From positions 1 to 20,949 of the forward strand of contig JAASTO010000023.1 of the NCBI GenBank assembly GCA_021767245.1: a DNA stretch of 20,949 bases, in the 5' to 3' direction. A model generated the notes under the pieces. That model was not told the DNA's origin, did not search any database, and saw only the letters and a list, made by a program, of their open reading frames with translations. Position 1 is the first letter of the stretch; each line of letters starts with the position of its first letter. A program made the translations under genes and the position numbers. This document shows, piece by piece, positions 1 through 7,914 of the stretch. Origin of the DNA: Balneolaceae bacterium (GTDB lineage: Bacteria > Bacteroidota > Rhodothermia > Balneolales > Balneolaceae).

Positions 1-1151
1 CCCTGACCTGAAATACGAACCACTCGTCCGGTTCCATTATCCTGATTGAACAGAGCTTGTAGATTATCGACGATCTCAGGATGGTCTTCCACAAAAGCAC
101 CTGAACCATTTAGGCCTTGTTCTTCACTGCCCCAAAGTCCCACAATAATAGTTCTTTTAGGATTTGGATAGTGTTTCTTCAAAATTCGAGCCACTTCCAT
201 CATAGTAACTGATCCTGTGGCATTATCGGTGGCACCGGTGCCGCCATCCCAGGAATCGTAGTGGGCAGACAGGATGATATATTCGTCAGGCTTTTCAATA
301 CCCGGAATAGTTGCGATGGTATTGAACATCGGTACATCACCAAGTTCCTTGGATTGTGCATTCACCCGAACCTCAGGCTCACTTCCATATTCAACCATTC
401 GGTGAAGCATACCATAATCTTCGAGGGATAGATCGATCACTGGTATATTCTCAGTGTTGGCACTGAAGATCTTGTTAACTCCAAAACCATTGGACCAACG
501 TGATTGAAACAAGGCAACCGCCCCTGCTTCTTCCAGTTTACTATTGAGGTCGCGGCCGTAACCGATACGGCTCATGTTTTCTCGCCATTCCTCGTTCACC
601 ATTTGCCGGGTTTCACGCATCTTTTCAAAAGACTCTTTAGTCGCAAATTCTTCCCAGTTATAGTCGGGCCGGCCGGTGATCTGCGGCTGTGAGATCAGTA
701 CGATCTTACCCTCGATGGTTTTAAGCCACTCATCAAATTCAGCTTGATCCTCAACTGTTGGGAGGATGGCCAGAGAAGCCGTAACTCCTCCTTCAGGGGT
801 AGAAGGACTCCATGCCAGTTGCTGTCCTTCCAGAGACACAACACGGGGCGAAAGGAGGTCAACGTGGGTAATGCCTCTTTCCCATCCGCGCCACATGCCA
901 AATTGTTGGTTCTCGGCATCAATACCCCATTCGTTAAATTGTTGAACCGCCCATTCGTGAGCATGTTGTTGCTGTGGGGTTCCAACTAAACGGGGTCCGA
1001 TCACATCAGTAAGTTGATGGGCAAGGTATTCTAGCTGAGAATTTTCGTTGGCTTCCTTGATGATCGATTCCACAATATCATCTGTATTCTGGGCTACAGA
1101 AGCAGACGCTGTGAGAACGAAAGCAAAGAAAAATAATAACAGTCGTTTCAT
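1..1151 (-). CDS. Secreted M28 family zinc metallopeptidase with PA domain (partial, C-terminus beyond left edge)
   Basis: The frame opens with ATG at 1151 and stays open to the window edge, giving 383 residues of an unfinished protein. Residues 1-20 are a Sec signal peptide (MKRLLLFFFAFVLTASASVA, cleavage before QN). Residues about 30-50 hold the DVIGPRLVGTP motif typical of M28 aminopeptidases. Roughly residues 110-270 look like a protease-associated insert (GKIVLIS, EEAGAVALFQS, IPVIDLS). The catalytic core follows: H297-Y-D299 (first zinc ligand and partner Asp), bridging D309 in GATDNATG, E343-E344 in WGSEEQG (catalytic base and ligand), and D371 in FNQDNGTG. The last His ligand would lie outside the window. 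It probably trims N-terminal residues from peptides in the periplasm or outside the cell. No clear Shine-Dalgarno precedes the start, and the gap to the next gene upstream is 102 bases. Family assignment is firm; substrate is unknown. Confidence 0.9.
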   Translation of the reverse strand, partial: MKRLLLFFFAFVLTASASVAQNTDDIVESIIKEANENSQLEYLAHQLTDVIGPRLVGTPQQQHAHEWAVQQFNEWGIDAENQQFGMWRGWERGITHVDLLSPRVVSLEGQQLAWSPSTPEGGVTASLAILPTVEDQAEFDEWLKTIEGKIVLISQPQITGRPDYNWEEFATKESFEKMRETRQMVNEEWRENMSRIGYGRDLNSKLEEAGAVALFQSRWSNGFGVNKIFSANTENIPVIDLSLEDYGMLHRMVEYGSEPEVRVNAQSKELGDVPMFNTIATIPGIEKPDEYIILSAHYDSWDGGTGATDNATGSVTMMEVARILKKHYPNPKRTIIVGLWGSEEQGLNGSGAFVEDHPEIVDNLQALFNQDNGTGRVVRISGQ

Positions 1152-1253
1152 AAAAGTTTATTTAATTTTTGTGTGGCCTGAATATACGTGTATAAAGGAT
1201 AACTGAATGCAGTGATTAAGTAATTTTACGTTTAAACATCTCAAAAACAATGG

Positions 1254-2390
1254 TCAAAGCAGGCGATCTTTATAGATCCGGAAAAATAGATTTCCGGCCG
1301 GCTCTATCAGGTCGTCGGGGAAATTATACGACGGGTCATGCAGGTTTGGCTGATCTTCACCGGCTCCGTATCCAAACTGAACCCCTTTGTTGGTAGCAGT
1401 GAAGTAAGCGAAGTCTTCCGACCAGTTGTTAGGTTTTTCCATTTCGACCATTTCAAATCCCAAAGATTCTGAGGCTTTTTTAACCATATTCACACAATCA
1501 GGATTATTGATGGTAGCAGGGTAGACTTCTCCATAGCTAAAAGAACATTCAAGCTGATGTTCGTCTGCATATTTTTTGATGATCTCTTCTGTTTTGTGGC
1601 AAAGTAGATCGAGATCCTGATTTTCATAAGCACGGAGCGTAATTCCCATTTCAAGATCTGAGGGAGAAACACCAAAAGATATTTCACCTAAACGAATATA
1701 GATCAGGGTTGAAATCACATGATCTATAAAACCTTGTTTCAGGGAGGTCATGGTTTGTACATCCTCAATGATCTTTTGGGCTGCGAAATATGGATTGTTG
1801 CCCTTTTCCGGTTCCGCTGCATGTGAAGTGCGTCCCTTTAGGTTAATAGTGATTCCACAGGATGCAGCGGAAAAGCTTCCATCCTTAATAAGTACGGTAT
1901 GCTTCTTAACTCCGGGAATATTATGCAAAGCAAACAGAAAATCCGGTTTTAGCCGATGAAACTCCGGCGACTCCACCACGTCTTTGGCTCCAAGGTCGGT
2001 TTCCTCAGCCGGTTGAAACAGCAGGATCACTTTGCCTTTTTTGGGGCGGTTCTCAGAGATCAGTTTCCCCAGATAGGCAATGATGGTCATATGGCCATCA
2101 TGCCCACAAAGGTGAGCTTTTCCCTTATGGGCTGATCTGTAAGCTAAATTTGGAGCCTGTTCCTGTATGGGGAGTGCGTCCAGTTCACATCTGAATAGGA
2201 TCGTTTCTCCGGAGTCTTCCCCTTCAAAAATGAACATCTTACCGGTTCCGGCTACATCGATCTCCTCATCGGGTTCAAATTTCTGCATGAACTCAGAGAT
2301 CCTGCGGGAGGTCTCAAATTCCTGCTTACACAATTCAGGATAACGATGCAGGGTATGGCGTAGGTTTATAAAATCTTTCAGGTCAGACAT
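1254..2390 (-). CDS. M20 family (M20D-like) metallo-amidohydrolase
   Basis: 378 residues, close to the usual 370-400 of M20D hydrolases that deacylate N-acyl amino acids (hippuricase and N-acetyl amino acid deacetylase types). Metal-binding residues are visible in order: C95-G-H97-D98-G-H100, E129-E130 after FQP, H156 in LHNIPG, and H351 in NLHDPSYNFPDD. H190 in GRTSHAAEP is the conserved His of the lid/dimerisation domain (about residues 178-285). SEDFAYF (324-330) is also typical. There is no signal peptide, so it should act in the cytoplasm. It is the last gene of a three-gene operon: its ATG lies 5 bases after the RidA stop, with no obvious Shine-Dalgarno, which suggests translational coupling. 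It may release free amino acids from N-acyl or amide conjugates. Substrate cannot be read from the sequence. Confidence 0.88.
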   Translation of the reverse strand: MSDLKDFINLRHTLHRYPELCKQEFETSRRISEFMQKFEPDEEIDVAGTGKMFIFEGEDSGETILFRCELDALPIQEQAPNLAYRSAHKGKAHLCGHDGHMTIIAYLGKLISENRPKKGKVILLFQPAEETDLGAKDVVESPEFHRLKPDFLFALHNIPGVKKHTVLIKDGSFSAASCGITINLKGRTSHAAEPEKGNNPYFAAQKIIEDVQTMTSLKQGFIDHVISTLIYIRLGEISFGVSPSDLEMGITLRAYENQDLDLLCHKTEEIIKKYADEHQLECSFSYGEVYPATINNPDCVNMVKKASESLGFEMVEMEKPNNWSEDFAYFTATNKGVQFGYGAGEDQPNLHDPSYNFPDDLIEPAGNLFFRIYKDRLL

Positions 2391-2395
2391 AGTAT

Positions 2396-2851
2396 TTATT
2401 TGATTGCGGTAACCATGATCTCAACTTTGGCGTCTAAGGGTATGCGGCTAACCTCAACCACAGCCCTGGCCGGAGGATCTTCCGTGAAGTATGTGGTGTA
2501 AATGTCGTTAAAAGCTCCATAATCGTCCATATCATTCAGGAAAACCTGAGCTTTTACCACATCAGACATGGCATAACCCGCCGCTTCAAGTACGGCCTTA
2601 ATGTTTTTCAGGGTTTGATGGGTTTGAGACTCAAGGTCACTTCCAGCAAGCTCACGGGTTTCAGGGATGAGTCCTATTTGCCCGGAAAGGTAGAGGCTAT
2701 TGCCAAATTGTATAGCTTGTGAATAGACACCAATGGAAGCAGGCGCATTATCGGTTGATATTACCTGCTTTTTCAGAGTTTGTGGTTCAGGAGAAGAACA
2801 GGATGAGATGAGAATTAAAGTCAGGATTCCAATAAAATATTTCATATTCAT
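2396..2851 (-). CDS. RidA/YjgF-family enamine/imine deaminase, lipoprotein form
   Basis: 151 residues: a lipoprotein signal with the lipobox ISSC at C18, a short linker, then a complete RidA domain (about 28-151). RidA proteins hydrolyse reactive enamines and imines released by PLP enzymes. The Arg that binds the substrate carboxylate in RidA is present as R129 in PPARAVVEV, and the Glu of the KVEI segment is E144. VYSQAI (42-47) and YLSGQIG (54-60) match the family. The usual RidA is about 128 residues and cytoplasmic; here the extra length is the signal and tether, so the domain should sit outside the inner membrane. The ATG overlaps the stop of the upstream aminotransferase by one base (TAATG), so the two are translationally coupled. 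A second ATG two codons downstream could also serve as start. The link to the PLP enzyme upstream fits the known partnership of this family. Confidence 0.88.
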   Translation of the reverse strand: MNMKYFIGILTLILISSCSSPEPQTLKKQVISTDNAPASIGVYSQAIQFGNSLYLSGQIGLIPETRELAGSDLESQTHQTLKNIKAVLEAAGYAMSDVVKAQVFLNDMDDYGAFNDIYTTYFTEDPPARAVVEVSRIPLDAKVEIMVTAIK

Positions 2852-4140
2852 TAAACTTTGTTGATCTGTTGTTTCATGGCTGCAGTAAAGCGGGCAATTT
2901 CTTCCCGGGTGGTATAAACATTAGGAGTTACCCGAATTCCCTTAAACTGATCATGAACGATCGGTGTCGTGATGATGCGATGGTCACTCCACAAGGTTCC
3001 GTTCAATTTCACGGGATCAATTCCCTTGATCTCAACCGTGGCGATACCACAGGCGTACTTTGGATTTCGGCTGGTGTGTAGTACCACTTTGTCTCCATCC
3101 ACGATCTCATCGATCCAAAGGTCATTCAGATATTTGAGGCGGGCTTCTTTTCGTTTTGAACCGATTCCCTCATGGAACGTCAGGGCTTCTCCGATCGCCA
3201 GGTAATTGGCTGCGGGATGTGTGCCGATCTCCTCAAATTTCCGGATATCATCATCCTGAGATTCAGCGGCAGCCATCAGTGGCCAAAGATCTTTGATCTT
3301 ATTCTTTCTCACATATAAAAGACCTGTACCATGCGGAGCAAACAACCATTTGTGAAGACTGCTGGTGTAGTAATCACAATCGAGGTCTTCATGCTTGAAA
3401 TCAAAATGGGCATAGGCATGGGCCCCATCAACTATAACAGGGATGCCTTTTATTCTGGCCATTTGAATCACTTTTTTCACAGGCAGGATCTGTCCGGTCA
3501 GATTGATGATATGGCACATCAGGAGGAGCTTTGTTTTCGGGGTGATCGCTTGCTCAAAGCGTTGTACGATTTCGTCATCATTTTCAGCCGGAACCGGAAT
3601 ACTGATCTGACTGAGTTTAATGCCATCTCGCCGTTCTCTTTGTTTGAACGTATTGATCATGCGCGGGTAATCCTGATCGGTGGTTAGTACCTCATCACCG
3701 GGTTTGAGGTCAAAACCAAATTGACAGATCTGAAGGCTTTCAGAGGCATTTCTTGTCAAGGCAATTTCCTCTGTATCAACCCCGAAGTTTCTGGCGAGAC
3801 GCTGGCGAACGCCCTCCCTACGAGGTTCAAGGACCCGCCACATGTTGTACACGGGTGCCTGATTGGAAAAATCGAGATGCTTTTTCATGGCGGCCTGCAC
3901 AAAATCGGGTGAGGGGCTTACTCCGCCATTGTTCAGGTTGATGAGGCTTCGGTCAACCGTAAAAGCCTGCTGAACACGTGCCCAATAGTCTTCATTTTTA
4001 GCGATATCGGTTGCCGAGCCTGTGAATACTTTGAGATCTTGAGTGATCTCATGGGCTTTGATCGGACTAAAGAAGGCACTGGACCCTAATGCCGCTGCTC
4101 CGGCTCCGAGTTTTTTCAGAAATTGTTTTCGTGATTCCAT
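2851..4140 (-). CDS. Exported class V aminotransferase-like PLP enzyme (isopenicillin N epimerase/cysteine desulfurase fold)
   Basis: 429 residues of fold-type I PLP enzyme, aminotransferase class V. K264 in TSSLHKWLFAPHGTG is the Schiff-base lysine. D238 in IVDGAHA binds the pyridine nitrogen and H241 stacks nearby. TRNASESL (129-136) is the cofactor phosphate-binding turn, and R403 in KGIRVTPN is the likely substrate carboxylate ligand. The N-terminus (SRKQFLKKLGAGAAALGSS, ending near KAHE) looks like a Tat signal, but with RK instead of RR. Export of the folded, cofactor-loaded enzyme is therefore likely but not certain. The closest described type is isopenicillin N epimerase-like proteins; the reaction may be racemisation, desulfuration or beta-elimination. 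It is first in an operon with the RidA lipoprotein and M20 hydrolase. An inverted repeat sits directly upstream of its ATG. Confidence 0.85.
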   Translation of the reverse strand: MESRKQFLKKLGAGAAALGSSAFFSPIKAHEITQDLKVFTGSATDIAKNEDYWARVQQAFTVDRSLINLNNGGVSPSPDFVQAAMKKHLDFSNQAPVYNMWRVLEPRREGVRQRLARNFGVDTEEIALTRNASESLQICQFGFDLKPGDEVLTTDQDYPRMINTFKQRERRDGIKLSQISIPVPAENDDEIVQRFEQAITPKTKLLLMCHIINLTGQILPVKKVIQMARIKGIPVIVDGAHAYAHFDFKHEDLDCDYYTSSLHKWLFAPHGTGLLYVRKNKIKDLWPLMAAAESQDDDIRKFEEIGTHPAANYLAIGEALTFHEGIGSKRKEARLKYLNDLWIDEIVDGDKVVLHTSRNPKYACGIATVEIKGIDPVKLNGTLWSDHRIITTPIVHDQFKGIRVTPNVYTTREEIARFTAAMKQQINKV

Positions 4141-4141
4141 G

Positions 4142-4173
4142 TTCCCGATAGGTTGATTAGAGAGTATCGGGAA
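4142..4173 (-). promoter_or_regulatory. Perfect 9-bp inverted repeat next to the aminotransferase start codon
   Basis: TTCCCGATA (4142-4150) and TATCGGGAA (4165-4173) are exact reverse complements separated by 14 bases. On the minus strand the second arm ends one base before the ATG, so in the mRNA the stem would cover the ribosome-binding region (CGGGAAC then ATG). It could be an operator for a dimeric repressor or a translation-control hairpin. No T-run follows it, so it is not a normal terminator. The role is inference; the symmetry is seen directly. Confidence 0.5.
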
Positions 4174-4248
4174 TTAGCCAATGACAGTGAAAAATGCAAG
4201 GAATAAAGGCTTTGGCCTACAAAGTTTTGCAGTTTGGGTAATGGACAT

Positions 4249-4280
4249 AAAAAAGTCCCTGACACAAATGTGAAAGGGAC
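4249..4280 (-). terminator. Rho-independent terminator after the YtxH-family gene
   Basis: On the minus strand GTCCCT and AGGGAC form a 6-bp outer stem (4275-4280 with 4255-4260). Inside it, after a small internal loop, CACA pairs with TGTG. The stem is followed by six T residues (4254-4249). It lies 30 bases after the YtxH stop and would separate that transcript from the aminotransferase operon. Confidence 0.75.
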
Positions 4281-4309
4281 ACATATAAAATTTGATGTGA
4301 TCTAAAGAA

Positions 4310-4618
4310 TCAGGCTTTCTTTTTGGCCGTCTCAATAGATTCCAGAAGTTGTTCAGCTTCAGCAATAAGGCCTTCAGCCTTTTCTTTGGCATCAAGAACC
4401 ACCTTGTCGCCTTTTTCTTTGGCTTCTGACACAAGGATCTCTTTTTCCTCTTTAAGTTGATCGATAAGATCGTTCAGCTCGTCGTAATATTCACTTAGCT
4501 TGTAGGACAATCGATCCCGTGTATTTTTTCCCGAATCGGGTGCGTAAAGGAGTGCAAAAACAGCTCCTACCAATGCTCCTGATACTATTCCTGAAATAAA
4601 ATCTGATGATCTACTCAT
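4310..4618 (-). CDS. YtxH-family small membrane protein
   Basis: 102 residues. A short N-terminus is followed by one glycine-containing membrane segment (about 8-26, ISGIVSGALVGAVFALLY). Then comes the family signature LLYAPDSGKNTRDRL and a long Lys/Glu/Ala-rich helix (about 30-102) that should form a coiled coil. YtxH-like proteins are common small general-stress or envelope proteins with no defined enzymatic function. A strong Shine-Dalgarno (AAGGAG) lies 8 bases before the ATG, unlike most genes here. TATACTTG (4653-4646) upstream is a 7/8 match to the Bacteroidota -7 element TAnnTTTG, but no -33 partner is seen at normal spacing. A terminator follows, so it is probably a single-gene transcript. 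Confidence 0.85.
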   Translation of the reverse strand: MSRSSDFISGIVSGALVGAVFALLYAPDSGKNTRDRLSYKLSEYYDELNDLIDQLKEEKEILVSEAKEKGDKVVLDAKEKAEGLIAEAEQLLESIETAKKKA

Positions 4619-4722
4619 AATTTTTCTCCTTTTTATTATTTAGAACAAGTATAGGCAGAACAAGTTCCAATTTCCATATGTGCGATAGGTATTTGGAGGA
4701 TTTTCACCGTGGTTTGTTTCGA

Positions 4723-7700
4723 TCATAAATTCACGGCCTCAGCTTTTCCCTTTTTGAATAATTCTTTGAACCATTCGATCGTCATGCTCAACGAAACAGA
4801 CAACACAGGGGTGATAAAAAGCGTCAGAAGTGAACCGAACAACAAACCACCGATCACAGCCTTTGCTAAAGGTGACCATGTTTCGGCGCCGGAGCCGATC
4901 TCTAAAGATAGTGGGATCATAGAACAGATCGTGGTAATGGCGGTTAACAAAATTGGCCGCATTCGTCGCCGGCAGGCTTCAAGGATCTCTTTTAATAGTT
5001 TTGAGTCCTTAACGGTAGGTTGCTCTTTCCAGAAGAAGACCGGTATGAATAAGTTTTTCCAGCTTACAGATCTGCGGTTCAGCATATCATAATCCATGCC
5101 TTTGGTATAAAGGTGCATGTAATCCACCAATACAATACCATTGTTCACGATGATTCCCACCAGCATAAACATTCCAATATTGGCAGTAGTACTCAAAGGA
5201 TCGCCGATCAAGTATAAATAAGCGAGCGCACCGAACATGGCTAGAGGAATACACAGCCATATCACAAATGGATCTCTGAAGTTTTCAAACAGGGAGGCCA
5301 TGATCATGAACATAAGTACGAGAGCTGCAAGCAATGCAAGGCCAAATTCAGCTTGTCCTTGCTGTGTTTCTGCAGTTCCTCCGGTAAATTCATATCGATA
5401 TCCATCAGGCAGAACGATCTCTGATTCTATGAATTCGCGGATCACCTCTTCATACTCCAGGGCATTTCCCTGAACCTGAATATTCACATCAAGTACGGTT
5501 TCCCGGTCTCTGCGCTGAAATGAATCTACACCACGAACTGGAATGAACTCCCCCACAGCTGAAACCGGAATGCGCTGATCCTCAAATTGAAAGACTTCCA
5601 GGTCGAACAATTCTTCACGACTTGTAAGTGCTTCTTTCTGAGTTCGAACTTCAATAGGGATCTCACGCCCATTGTTTATAAAATAACCTGCTTGATTACC
5701 AAGCGTCTGTGTTCTTAAGGCACTGGCAACGGTGTTAAGGTTTGTGCCAAGACGTGCCAAGCGCTCCCGGTCTGCTATAAAGTGAAGTTCAGGGGTTGGG
5801 TCTGTTCGCCCGTTATCAACGTCGATCACTTTTGGATCGCTCATGAGATTGGCTTCGATCTTTTGTGAGATAGCTAATAATTGTTCGATCTCCGCTCCGA
5901 TAAGGCTTAGGCGAATGGAGTTGCTGCCTGAATCCCATCCACGGCCGAAACTCAAACCTCCGCCTTCAACACGTACCCGAACATCTACTCCGGGGGAGGT
6001 TAGTTCCTGACGCAGTTTAGCTGCAAAATCTGTACTGCTGATATCGCGCTCAGTTTCCGGAACCAGAGTCAGGCTGATTTCTCCCCGGTTACTGTTGGCA
6101 CTCCAGCGGCTGCGGCCAATATTCGAGATAATGGTCTCAACTTCCGGCATCTCATCCACGCGTCGGCTAAATTCATCCAAAACGTCTGCCGTTCTGATGA
6201 GCTGACTTCCCTCAGGCAGGCTGACATTAACATCGATTTGGCCTGAATCAGCTTCCGGAAATCCTGATTTTTGAATGTTGGTGTATAACATGAAGGTTCC
6301 ACCGGCGATTATGAGCATAGCCGTAAGGGGAATCCATTTATGCTGAAATAACCAGCCAAGTGAGGCCGTATATAACCGTTCAAGTTTGGCAATGCCCCTG
6401 AAAGCAAAATTCTTTGTATTAAACTGTTTGGCATCGAGTGCGAGCAAGGAAATAACCGGCACTAAAATGATGGAAGACAGGAATGAAAAACCAATGGCAA
6501 AACAGATGGCGTAGGCAAATTCTCTGAAAAAGGCTCCCTGTGTTCCTGATATCAGGATGATAGGTACAAACACACCAAGGGTGGTTAAGGTTGAACCGAG
6601 TAGGGCACCGATCACTTCGTTGGTTCCCTTTAGAGCTGCCTCAAACCTTGAGAGACCTTCCTCCAGTTTTCTTGCAATACTTTCGGTTACCACGATCGAA
6701 TTATCAACCAGCAATCCAATGGCGAGGGCAAGAGCCGAGATAGTGAGAATATTCAGTGTCAGGTCAGCTGCGTACATGGCGGCAAAGGTTGCAGCAATGG
6801 AAACCGGAATAGTGGAAGCTACCACCAGTGATATCCTCCAGCCACCCATAAAGATCAGGATCACAATTATTACTACAACAAAGGCACCAAGGGCTGATTG
6901 GGAAAGATTATTGATAGAATCCTCAATGGTTTTGCCTTCATCAGAAAGTACGCGCAGGGTTACCCCGGGCGGCAGAATCTCATTGATCTCCGGTACCAGG
7001 GCTTTAACTTCATTCACCACATCAAGGGTATTGGCATCCGAGTTCTTTTGCACCTCAACCGAAACACTGTTCTTGCCGTTAACTTTAACGAGTGAGGTTA
7101 TATCAGTGAACCCGTCAGAAACATCAGCCACATCACTTACACGGATCGGTATACCATTTTCGGACATCCTGATAATGGTATTTTTGATCTGATCTACAGT
7201 TTCGTAGGTCGATTCAGCCCGGATGCTGTAGTTGATCTTTTCTGAGATCACATTTCCGATGGGAAGTTGCACGTTGTTGGACCTCAATGCTCCTTCAATA
7301 TCCTGTGGAACAAGATTGTACTGAGCCAGCGACATGGGGGAGACGTCAACATAAATTCTTCGTTCAAGTCCCCCTTGAGTCTCGGCCGAGGCTAGTCCTT
7401 CGATGCGCTCTAATCGTGTTTCTACGAGTTCAAGGCCGATATTTCTAAGTTCGTCTAAACCCCGATTCTCAGCATCAATACTAAGCCGCATAATAGGCCG
7501 GTTTTCCGGGTCGAACTGAAAGATGACCGGTTCCTGAGCCTGTTGTGGGAGGTCACCCCTGATCTGATCAAGGGCTTTACGAACTTTTAGTTCGGTTTTT
7601 CGAATATCAGATCCGTCGCGCAGGCGAAGGATGATAAAGGCACTGCCACGATTAACGCGGGCTTCCAGGGTTTCAATACCTTCAATGGCAGACAAAGCGC

Positions 7701-7914
7701 CCTCAATAGGATTCACAATGATACGGTTGATATCTTCGGGAGCAACGTTATTATAACCGGCTGATACGGCGAGAACCGGGATATTAAAGGAAGGGTAGAG
7801 GGTCACCTTTAGGTTGGTGAGAGAAAATACTCCAAACCCAATAACGATCAGGGTCATCATGATCACCGTGATCGGTCGTTTTAAAATACTACCGGCTACT
7901 GAAAACTTTTTCAT
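4723..7914 (-). CDS. RND efflux permease, second of a tandem pair (HAE1/AcrB superfamily)
   Basis: 1063 residues, the usual size of an RND drug-efflux permease. TM1 is at about 14-34, a large periplasmic porter/docking loop at about 35-335, TM2-TM6 follow, then a second half with the same plan. In TM4 the AcrB Asp-Asp pair is D404-N405 (GLLVDNSIVV). In TM10 the position of the essential AcrB lysine is N924 (GIIVNNGIVL). The protein therefore has only one of the three classical proton-relay charges, a pattern also known from many Bacteroidota and Firmicutes homologues. Between TM10 and TM11 it carries about 30 more residues than its partner (around 940-975). The start overlaps the stop of the partner permease by 4 bases (ATGA), implying coupled synthesis and perhaps a mixed trimer as in MdtBC. 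Substrate is unknown. Confidence 0.93.
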   Translation of the reverse strand: MKKFSVAGSILKRPITVIMMTLIVIGFGVFSLTNLKVTLYPSFNIPVLAVSAGYNNVAPEDINRIIVNPIEGALSAIEGIETLEARVNRGSAFIILRLRDGSDIRKTELKVRKALDQIRGDLPQQAQEPVIFQFDPENRPIMRLSIDAENRGLDELRNIGLELVETRLERIEGLASAETQGGLERRIYVDVSPMSLAQYNLVPQDIEGALRSNNVQLPIGNVISEKINYSIRAESTYETVDQIKNTIIRMSENGIPIRVSDVADVSDGFTDITSLVKVNGKNSVSVEVQKNSDANTLDVVNEVKALVPEINEILPPGVTLRVLSDEGKTIEDSINNLSQSALGAFVVVIIVILIFMGGWRISLVVASTIPVSIAATFAAMYAADLTLNILTISALALAIGLLVDNSIVVTESIARKLEEGLSRFEAALKGTNEVIGALLGSTLTTLGVFVPIILISGTQGAFFREFAYAICFAIGFSFLSSIILVPVISLLALDAKQFNTKNFAFRGIAKLERLYTASLGWLFQHKWIPLTAMLIIAGGTFMLYTNIQKSGFPEADSGQIDVNVSLPEGSQLIRTADVLDEFSRRVDEMPEVETIISNIGRSRWSANSNRGEISLTLVPETERDISSTDFAAKLRQELTSPGVDVRVRVEGGGLSFGRGWDSGSNSIRLSLIGAEIEQLLAISQKIEANLMSDPKVIDVDNGRTDPTPELHFIADRERLARLGTNLNTVASALRTQTLGNQAGYFINNGREIPIEVRTQKEALTSREELFDLEVFQFEDQRIPVSAVGEFIPVRGVDSFQRRDRETVLDVNIQVQGNALEYEEVIREFIESEIVLPDGYRYEFTGGTAETQQGQAEFGLALLAALVLMFMIMASLFENFRDPFVIWLCIPLAMFGALAYLYLIGDPLSTTANIGMFMLVGIIVNNGIVLVDYMHLYTKGMDYDMLNRRSVSWKNLFIPVFFWKEQPTVKDSKLLKEILEACRRRMRPILLTAITTICSMIPLSLEIGSGAETWSPLAKAVIGGLLFGSLLTLFITPVLSVSLSMTIEWFKELFKKGKAEAVNL

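Noticed and set aside
4142..4173. Inverted repeat read as a transcription terminator
   Set aside because: There is no T-run after either arm, and a better terminator for the upstream gene exists at 4249-4280.
4174..4434. 86-residue minus-strand frame overlapping the YtxH gene and its terminator
   Set aside because: It is another reading frame of the YtxH coding sequence and runs through the terminator hairpin; YtxH has the recognisable protein and the Shine-Dalgarno.
6557..7192. 211-residue plus-strand open frame opposite the second RND permease
   Set aside because: It is antisense to a well-conserved permease, its translation is low-complexity Ser/Thr/Ile-rich with no family features, and it has no promoter or ribosome site of its own.
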